Shown one piece after another: positions 55,945 to 64,000 of a stretch of 64,000 bases of DNA. Made by a program: the position numbers and the translations under genes. The notes below the pieces were generated by a model, which was not told the origin of the DNA, made no database searches, and saw nothing but the letters and a program-made list of their open reading frames with translations. Within the stretch, counting starts at the first letter, position 1. Each line of letters begins with the position of its first letter. The stretch comes from Sphaerolaimus hirsutus (lineage: Eukaryota > Nematoda > Chromadorea > Monhysterida > Sphaerolaimidae): the NCBI GenBank assembly GCA_964036195.1, contig OZ038460.1, positions 18,665,504 to 18,729,503 of the forward strand. Direction: 5' to 3'.

Positions 55945-57088
55945 GCTTAAACTAAAAATTGCCCAATTTCTACTTGGAGTATGTTACAAAGCGTGAAATA
56001 TTATAAATATAACAAGCATATTTGTATATAGGTATTTCCTACACTAAAATATCACAGCACATTATTATGTGGTAAAATAACACGCAGAAATGGAATGATT
56101 GTCACTAATAATATTTTACAAAAGAAAACAATCATCAATGTTTATCATATGTGAAATTGCATGCTTGCATTGTAAAAATTGTAAAAGACATTATGAATCA
56201 GTACTGCACTTTTCTGCTGCTGTTTAAAAAAAAAAGTTTCACTTATTGCATTCTTTATGGAGATGTCATTTTTTTAAATAAAATTGATAATATTGGGTCA
56301 TTCCTAGTACTAGTTGATAAAAAATAAGTCCATAAGCTGACAAATTGCTATTGTCCAATGACTTGTTGATCAAACAAAATTGAATCATCAAAATTGCATC
56401 CAGGCTGAGCACAACTCTACTTTTTAACAGCTGCTCGGCATCGTTATTTGAGTGTGGGCGGAGTTTTTTTAAGAGAAAACTGGACTGCACACGGGGTTTC
56501 ACTTTGCATTATTTCTAGGTATTTAGGACACTCATTTAGGCAAAAACACTTTGTTTTGATGTTTAGGTACGTTCAAAAACATCGACATGATATTTTTAAG
56601 TATTTAGTGTCAGGTTCAAGTGTCATTTTAATCTAAAAACAACATCATGTGCTAAATAAATGTTTATTGTATTTGCAACAAACAAATGTGTTGTAAAATT
56701 TTTAGAATTTTGAATGGACTACAAAAACACTACAAAATTGAGTGTCCCCCCGGATTGGGGACCGCTCAAACACTACAAATTTGTGTTCCTCATGCTTGGG
56801 GACCACGCAATTATGTGTGAGCTCCATTTTTGGGAACCGCACAAACTGTACACATCTGTGTGGTCCTGACGCTAGTCGCTGGGGCACACACAAATTTGAT
56901 CTCATATGATCAAGGATGCAGTGTTGTTTAAATACTGGTATTTTTAGAAAACGTAAATGTAATCATAAGTAAAAATACCCAAATACCTGGGTATTTTGGG
57001 TATACGTTTTTGCAACACTACGAGAATGACACTTCCTTATTAAACTTCCACACGTCCACAAAACCCCATTGTAGTCTCCGCATCAAAA
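55945..57088. other. AT-rich intergenic sequence before the FAAH-like gene
   Basis: No gene was recognised. A degenerate repeat of GGGGACCGC / CACAAATTTGTGT words lies at 56740-56890, and an ACGTAAA-type repeat end lies at about 56925-57025, 60 bp before the start codon. Confidence 0.5.
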
Positions 57089-60000
57089 ATGGAAGAACCC
57101 TCACCCATAAACAAAGTTCTGTGGACAACACTAATGATTATCAGCTACATTTACTTCACATGCATTTCATTCATATTCACTATCCTGAATTGGTTCAAAG
57201 TGGGGGAACAGGTACCACCCATTGGAGATAATGATGAAAATGGACACTTGCTTAAAATGCCTGCTGTGCAGTTGGGAGATAGAATAAAAAGGGGATTGGT
57301 GGGTTTGAGTTTGGGTGAAAATTTTCTTTTTAAAATTTACAGTCATTTTTTGGACTGAATGAAGGTTGATTTATTAATCAATCAAATAAATTTGAAGGCT
57401 ATAGATACTCTTGGGACAGTTTTTAAAATATATTTTGCCTTCATGTAACAAAAATAGTGTGGACTTTGGCGAGAAATTCAGCATCCATCAAAAATTACAG
57501 GTGAGCAGTGAGACACTGGTGCAAACATACATTAATCGTGCTGAAAAAATAAATCCAATTACCAATTCAATTGTGCTGAAAAATGTCGAAAATGCACTGG
57601 AAAAAGCAAGAGAAATTGATTTCACAGTCAGAAAGTCAATTGCCAGTGGATATGAGGTGTCACAGTTTGATGACAAACCATTTTTGGGTGTACCATTCAC
57701 TGTTAAGGATTGCTTGCTTGTAAAAGGTTGGCCAAGTTTTTATTTCCCAATCACAATACAAATTTCACTTCACTAATTACAGATTTGCCAATTGCAATTG
57801 GCATGAAAAGCAAAAAGGAAAGTGGTGAAAAATGTGACAGAAGTGCTGATTGTGTAGCTAAAATGGAAGAGTCTGGTGCCATTCTGCTATTTGTCACCAA
57901 CATTCCACCAATGTGCTTCTGGTGGGAAACCATAAGCAATGCTCATGGCAGATCAAAGTTGGCTGCACTGTCATTTTTTATGATGATCAAATTTCTGATC
58001 AAATAAAAATCCTACTGCAGTAATCCATACAACACCTTGCACACCACCTGTGGCAGCAGTGGTGGTGAGGGATCTCTTATCTCATCATGTGGCTCTGTAT
58101 TGGGTATTGGCAGTGACCTTGGTGGTAGCATCAGAATGCCTGCTCACTGTGCTGGAATTTATGGTCACAAGCCAAGTCCAGGTAAATTAATTTACTATTA
58201 TTAATTGTTAGGTCATTGGTGAAAATATGGTTGAAAATTTTTATTTATTGGAGTTTATATGAAAGCTGATTAATGATTTATCTTTTGCACTAGTTGATCC
58301 ATTGTCAGACAATTTCCAACATTTGTCTGTAGTTTGTATATTACTATTTGCATACAAACTCACACATCACTGCAATTCTACCTTATGCTTACTCACTACT
58401 TTGATTTTTTTATAGTCAGTGTCAGTATTTCAAAATCACATAAATACAACCTACACACAGGTGTGGTATCCAATGATGGCTACATGCCTGGTCTAGAGGA
58501 ATACCAATGCACCATGAACACCATGGGGCCATTATGCAGGTATGTGCAGGATCTAAAGCCTGCTCTTGTGGCAATTGGACAGGAGAGTGCACTTCAGGGA
58601 CTGAGACTGTATGAACAGGTTTGGTAAAGTTTGATGAATTTATTCAGTTCATTGTGAGTACCACATGTTCATTGATTATGTTACATTCTAGATTGTCTAT
58701 TCCAGCTTGATGCAAAATCAATTAAGGTGTATTACTTTGAAGAAATCAAAGCACCATCAGTGTGTCCATTAGACAGACATATGCATAAAGCATTGAATGA
58801 TGTTGTTAAATATTTAGAGACATCAAAAGGAATGCCATGTTCCAAAATTGACCCAGATGGCATGCACTATGTCACAACGTTTTCATTTCTGGATCTGAAA
58901 ACTAAAAAAGGACTAAAGGAATATTCATTGGTGGGCACCTTGAAGCAACTGCCAGCTGCACTAAAAGGTATGCAAAATGTGATGGTCACACATTTTAATG
59001 TTGAATTGTATCTGTGAAAAACAACATCCTCAGGTGAATCTGACCTGACAATTCCAGTCATGACAATGGCATCATTGATGCCACTATTTAATGCATTGTT
59101 TGATTCAGCCAAATACAAGGCTATCAGGGAAAAGTTGCAGCATGAGTTATACAACACTTTGGGTGATGATGGAGTGCTGATTCTGCCCACGCATGCAACC
59201 ATGCCACTATATCACCACCAGGGTTTTTTGGAGGTAGGTCTTCAGTGATTGCATACATAGTATGAATGTTGTGGAGAACATATACATATTATGAGAACAC
59301 TGCATTGTCATGATATTTTAAGCACAGCTAATAAAGATATTGAAAACATGTTTGAAAAAACTGTTATAAAAAGTGCAGTGGGGTGCTAGGGCTGGCACCA
59401 GGCCTGGAACAATGTAAAAAACAACTAAATATAACATATCCAGTAATTTACTGCACTACAGCCACTGCTTTGCCTCTAAAGGGCCTTTTGAATCTGGTGC
59501 CACAGTTTTGATGCTCTTGTCATTGATACATTCATCTAGCAGTTGTCTTCAATTTCATATTTTACAGCTCTCAATTTTTTGTACATTTTATAACTCAATA
59601 CACAGCATAACCTGACACAGCTGGATCAAATTTGAAAATGCCAATTTTACATTAGTAATTTTCCACCAGGGAACTAATTTTAAATTTTCATGACAAATTG
59701 CACAATGGTGACATAAAATAAAAATTACCTAGTTCCCTGATGGAAAATTATTAATGTAAAATTGGCATTTTTAAATTTTCAAATTCGATCCGGCTTTGAC
59801 TGGTTACACTGCGTTCTGGATACAATTAAGATATTGAGTAATATAATGTACAAAAAATTGAGACATGTGGCATAATTCACTCTCATGCAATCAATTTTCT
59901 GGTGAATTTTCAATTATCTAATTTTATGTTCAAGCTGTAATGCCAGCTTAATAAATCTTTTATTTTATTTTTCAGCCATTCAACTTGGGCTACACACTGC

Positions 60001-60188
60001 TAGCAAATTGTCTCAGCATGCCATCCACCTGTGTGCCTGTTGGTTTTGGCAGAACCAAGTTGAATACTGGGCCAAAATTACCAGTTTCTGTGCAAGTTAT
60101 GGCCAAAGCTGGTAATGATAGGCTATGTTTAAAAATGGCAGAAATTTTGGATGAAGGGTTTGGTGGATGGACAGCACCAGGGGTGTGA
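57089..60188 (+). CDS. FAAH2: Fatty acid amide hydrolase, FAAH2-like (8 exons, 534 aa)
   Basis: Exons: 57089-57298, 57501-57726, 57783-57957, 58021-58181, 58461-58618, 58706-58967, 59034-59233, 59976-60188. All phases agree, and the length equals that of human FAAH2. It is an amidase-signature serine hydrolase that cleaves fatty acid amides such as N-acylethanolamines at membranes. The Ser-Ser-Lys triad is intact: Lys139 in FLGVPFTVKD, Ser216 in CGSSGGEG, Ser240 in GSDLGGSIRMPAH. An N-terminal hydrophobic helix (about residues 10-32, TLMIISYIYFTCISF region) suggests a membrane anchor. The end (EGFGGWTAPGV) matches the family C-terminus. Introns are mostly short (52-279 nt; the last is 742) and free of the MITEs that fill the other genes. 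Coding DNA is AT-rich with about 4 CpG in 1605 nt. Confidence 0.96.
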
Positions 60189-60279
60189 TCTGTTGGAATG
60201 ACATCACAGACATCATTCACAGTAATGATTTTTATTCTATGATATGACTTTATTTTACTTACATGGCTTATTTAGATAA

Positions 60280-60285
60280 AATAAA
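60280..60285 (+). terminator. AATAAA polyadenylation signal of the FAAH-like gene
   Basis: AATAAA about 92 nt after the stop codon, in AT-rich sequence. This is the expected distance for a short 3' UTR. Confidence 0.6.
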
Positions 60286-60388
60286 TATAATTGTAGGCAG
60301 AGTTAGATATCATTCATTACAGATTATGCAGTCAATTGATTTTGTACAGTATGTTTCTATGTGTGAAACAATTTTTGTGGACAGTGGC

Positions 60389-60495
60389 TAGGGTTCAAAC
60401 GGAGTTGACTTTTCTGGATCGGGATCGGATTTTCAAGATTTCGGGATCAGGATCGGGATTGGCCGGGATTGGGGTCACAGGATAGAGATTTTGGC
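60389..60495. mobile_element. Single end of a GGGTTCAAACGG-type element with GGGATC modules
   Basis: Starts TAGGGTTCAAACGGAGTTGA, like the left end at 32399, then GATCGGGATCGGGAT words. No matching right end was found downstream. Confidence 0.5.
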
Positions 60496-61012
60496 CAATG
60501 TTTTGGCATCCACAGTTGTTCATAAAGGTCTAAAAACACTGTTGGATGCCAGTAACGTGGCATAAAATGAATGCTGGGGGTTTGTGTTTACATTTTTGCA
60601 TGCAAAAACGTGAAAAATCTTTAGTTATCTATCCTTCCAGCCCAGAAGATGAATTTACACTGAACTCTGAACACCCACTGGGGTCAAAATCATCGACACC
60701 TGTTACATGTATTGGTGACAATTAGATAATCCACAGTACTACATAAATAGTGCAACTACACAATTACAAACCAAGTAGATAAATAGCACCAACCCAAAAA
60801 AATACAAAATAAACCAAAAAAATACAAAACAAACCAAATAAATACAAAACAATAATCTAATCACTCAGATCACTCATATTCATTACATATTAATCCATGG
60901 CAGCACACAGAACAGGCAGAAGACAATCAGTTGGCACAATGCCAAGACGTGGCATTGGAAACCATTCACTGGCACAGTGCAAGACTGCTGCAATCGACAA
61001 AACAGTTTATTC

Positions 61013-61226
61013 GTATAGTCGGCGGACAGCACACCTAGTATAAAAACCTATCATAATTTAATGAATAAAATCTTGTGATAAATTTCGTAACAAATTATTC
61101 CAAAGTAAAAACGAAATATATACCGTCTTTTCATCGCGAATTGTTGTTACTGTTAAAAAACGGTATTCATTATTCAGATGGGTTATGGTAGGTTTTCATA
61201 CTAAGTGTAATGTCCGCCGCGTATAC
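61013..61226. mobile_element. TATACTCGGCG-type MITE, best copy
   Basis: Ends GTATAGTCGGCGGACAGCAC and GTAATGTCCGCCGCGTATAC, then CCTAGTAT / ATACTAAG. AT-rich centre with an AACGAAATAT palindrome region. Confidence 0.75.
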
Positions 61227-61793
61227 ATCAAACTCCCAAGATCATTTTCAGAAAAAAAATTTCTAGGCAGGGATACATTCAAGATACATGCCAGATCTAA
61301 TTTACACTCATCTAAAACCGCAACACAAATGGTAAGAAACGCACCAAAGTGGATGAAAGCAGTCAGCAGTGCAACACAGCAACAGCTAAAAGCAGAACAG
61401 CACTTGGCACAGCGCCAACACACGGCACTGGACGCCCATCCCAGCACACTAGCTGCGGTGGGAGGGGGGGGGGGTCAGTCAAAGCACTTACAGAAAACGA
61501 GAAACATGAGCAAACATAGGTTTTATTTCAAAATGCCTTTCAATGTTTTTGATACTATTTTCGGAAAGGAAAAACGTCATCTTTGGGATATTCTGATGAA
61601 AGTAAAAATCCAATACATGCAAAAAGGCCGGAAAATGTCAAGAAAACATCATCGGTGGCTCAAGCCAGTTTCTGGATATCTGGCATATTGCCAATTTGAC
61701 CAAATGTATCCAACAAAAATAAGAATGAGAGAAAACCTACCGCAAAAAATAAAGTGGCATGTCAAACTGCCCGAAATCCAAAATTCGCATTAA
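61227..61793 (+). CDS. Hypothetical protein candidate, unrecognised
   Basis: A frame without stops runs from inside the MITE at 61185 to TAA at 61791-61793. The part after the MITE (about 190 codons) is basic, with a GGGGG run in the middle and a hydrophobic/basic C-terminal half (HRFYFKMPFNVFDTIFGKEK). I recognise no domain. It is longer than expected by chance in ~60% AT sequence, but no splice or start signal supports it, and the G run suggests repeat-derived sequence. Confidence 0.25.
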   Translation: MKLPRSFSEKKFLGRDTFKIHARSNLHSSKTATQMVRNAPKWMKAVSSATQQQLKAEQHLAQRQHTALDAHPSTLAAVGGGGGQSKHLQKTRNMSKHRFYFKMPFNVFDTIFGKEKRHLWDILMKVKIQYMQKGRKMSRKHHRWLKPVSGYLAYCQFDQMYPTKIRMRENLPQKIKWHVKLPEIQNSH

Positions 61794-61832
61794 TTAACAT
61801 TGAGAATAACCAATGTTAAATTGAAGTTAAAA

Positions 61833-63311
61833 TAAACACCTTCCCGATCAAGTCCGGCCCGCCATTTTTTATTTTACTTCTGACGTCCTATCTCCTGTTC
61901 TAGGACGCGCCAGAAGCTGAAACTTGGGGTAGATATTGGCGCAATCCCCCTCTACTTCGCATGAATTGAAGGGGTCGCGGCGACCCCCTACAGGGTGGGT
62001 CACCAAGTGCAAAAAAAATTTGCAGCTTTTTTAGTGTCCCACACAGGTCCGGCCCCCACTGATTTCTTTCACTGCGGGTGCCGTACCTCCACCTGTGGGA
62101 GGGGTATACATCTAAAATTTTGGGAATGTGTCGCCAACACCCCTCCCCTACTATACACTGGCCAGACGGTCTTTGGCAACTCACCACAGTGTGGGGTGCA
62201 AAGTTTACAATTTATTAAAATGTTACTGTCCCACACAAGTCCAGCATCCAATTGAATTTCAAAAAATGGACACTTTTGTGTTGTTTTAACACTAATGTGG
62301 TTGACAATGTGAAATAAGCATGAAATATCCTCTAAAAAATATCTTATCCGACCTAAAACTGCCCACCACATGAACCCCTCCCCCCAAGAGGGTGACAAAA
62401 AAATCACTTTTTACAACTTTTTCATCAGACACTTGAACTGCTGGTTTACAATGATTTATAGAGGAGGGTTAAAGGTTTCAAATTGTGTAAAAAACCTTAC
62501 GTCAAAAATGCCTGCATAAGAAAATTTGCTGGGGGTGAATTTCAAATTGTGAATTTTGCCTATTTTTGTTCCTGCAATGATGTCATTTTTACAATTTGAA
62601 ATTGACCCCCAGCAAATTTTCTTATGAAGGCATTTTTGAGGTAAGATTGTTTACACAACTTGAGACCTTTAACCCTCCCCTATAAATTATTGTAAACCAG
62701 CCGTTCAAGTGTCTAATAAAAAAACTGTAAAAAGTGATTTTTTTGTCACCCACTTGGGGGAAGGGGTTCATGTGGTGGCCAGTTTTAGGTCAGATAAGAT
62801 ATTTTTTAGAGGATATTTCATGCTTATTTCACATTGTCAACCACAGTAGTGTTAAAACAACACAAAAGTGTCCATTTTTTGAAATTCAATTGGATGCTGG
62901 ACTTGTGAGGGACAGTAACATTTTAATAAATTTTAAACTTTGCACCCCACACTGTGGTGAGTTGCCAAAAACCACCTGGCCAGTGTATAGTAGGGGAGGA
63001 GTGTTGGCGACACATCCCCAAAAATTTTAGATCTATGCCCCTCCCACAGCTGGAGATACGGAACCCGCAGTGTAAGAAATCAACCGGGGGCCGGACCTGT
63101 GCGGGACAGTGAAAACGCTGCAAACTTTTTTCACATATATGGCGACCCCCTCTATAGTGAGTCGTCGCTGCCCCATCTATTCATGTGGGGTAGTGGGGGG
63201 TTGCGCCTATATACCACCCAAGTTTTAGTTTTCCACCCCTCCCGCAACTGGAGATATGGCCTGCGAAGTGAAAAAAAAATAGGCGGCCGGACTTGATCGG
63301 GAAGGTGTTTA
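61833..63311. mobile_element. Foldback element, 1.48 kb near-complete palindrome
   Basis: Ends TAAACACCTTCCCGATCAAG and CTTGATCGGGAAGGTGTTTA. Arms correspond as reverse complements along the whole length, with the centre near 62570. Third copy of the family at 27502 and 42873. Open frames inside mirror each other and are not genes. Confidence 0.88.
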
Positions 63312-63655
63312 GAAACAGTTGGTGAGTAGTGTCATCCACGCGTTAACGTATCTGCAGTCCGATTGAATGTTTACGTGGATTTTTTTACATTTACACTGGT
63401 GGCATTTATCGGAAAACGACCGGAAAACGTAAGCCAACAAGGTTGCAGTGCCAATTTTCCATTTTTCCAACACCGGGAATTCAAATTCAAAACAGTGAGA
63501 ACTGGGAAGTTATTTATGTTGAACCCACCTAAACAACAACGTTTTTTTCAATTACCTCGATCAAGGTGGAATAAATTTTTAAAAAGGCGGAGTTTAGCGA
63601 GAATGTATTTCCGATAAATTCGCAAGCACTGAGTTTCCGCGGATCGGGTCACGTA

Positions 63656-63812
63656 TGGGACCTTGGCCCAATGCCAACTTTGTATGTGGATATGAATACG
63701 CATCGTACGAACGAGAAAAAAAGACACGGGATTTCCATCCATGGACTGCGATTAATCAAAGGTACCCTCCTTCTGAAGGTACAGAAACAAAGTGGCAAAA
63801 TCAATTGAAGGT
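63656..63812 (+). CDS. Possible exon of an unidentified gene near the window edge
   Basis: Open stretch reading MGPWPNANFVCGYEYASYER and on to about 63828, followed by GTAATG and, at 63865-63873, TTTTTCAG before a further in-frame tail ending TAA at 63900. Composition is less AT-rich than the surroundings. No family is recognised and the boundaries are guesses. Confidence 0.22.
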
Positions 63813-64000
63813 TAACCTACAATTGGAGGTAATGTGGTGTTTGCTTCATTCACATGTATCGGTAGTTTTTCAGGTGGCAATTCCGAAAGTACACAAATAA
63901 GGTACAAAATAAGTGGTTAGTCAATCAAATGACAATGAAACTCCTAAGTGGTACTAATCACTTTTCACTTTCTTGTCATTGTCCACTTTGGGAATTTCCG

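Noticed and set aside
62734-63030. Near-identical ~100-codon frames on opposite strands (with 62069-62407)
   Set aside because: They are the two arms of the 61833-63311 palindrome, so each mirrors the other; no family match.

Overview
This is an invertebrate metazoan genome window with spliced genes, GT-AG introns, a BEL/Pao retroelement and very dense DNA-transposon debris. A nematode is my best guess: the bestrophin N-terminus ([14 protein letters not shown]) has the wording I associate with nematode bestrophins, and several introns end in TTTTCAG. I cannot name the species. No rRNA, tRNA, operon or CRISPR signal was seen.

Layout. (1) 1-7034: the 3' part of a BEL/Pao LTR retroelement. It has a long pol-env frame, a second long overlapping frame at the 3' end, and a probable 3' LTR at 5916-7034. 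(2) 7035-8216: two MITEs. (3) 8217-16038 (+): a 12-exon gene for an ACSF2-like acyl-CoA synthetase of 586 aa, fully open across all joins but with several catalytic motifs altered. (4) 16039-17607: MITEs. (5) 17608-22324 (-): a complete 8-exon bestrophin chloride channel gene of 401 aa, convergent with the synthetase gene. (6) 22325-48344: about 26 kb with no recognisable host gene, made of nested repeats. Two kinds dominate: TA-flanked MITEs with CCGTA ends, and hAT-like elements with 8-bp target duplications. There are also long foldback elements. One hAT-like element carries a broken BEL/Pao pol fragment. (7) 48345-53746 (+): six 3' exons of a secreted-type protein with an EGF-like and a C-terminal MAM domain; its 5' exons were not found. 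(8) 53747-57088: repeats and AT-rich sequence. (9) 57089-60188 (+): a complete 8-exon fatty acid amide hydrolase (FAAH2-like), 534 aa, in an AT-rich, CpG-poor, MITE-free stretch. (10) 60189-64000: MITEs, a 1.48-kb foldback element and two weak coding candidates.

The host genes are unrelated, though two concern lipid metabolism (acyl-CoA activation, fatty amide hydrolysis). Introns are the main landing zone for the DNA transposons. One synthetase intron is almost nothing but a MITE, and one bestrophin intron is mostly a hAT-like MITE ending 17 nt from the exon. The most unusual signals are: saturation of the whole retroelement with the pentamer TCACA; its overlapping 340-aa frame; a hAT-like element carrying retroelement pol; MITE families that share ends but carry diverged tandem modules; and an acyl-CoA synthetase that has lost several catalytic residues without losing its frame.
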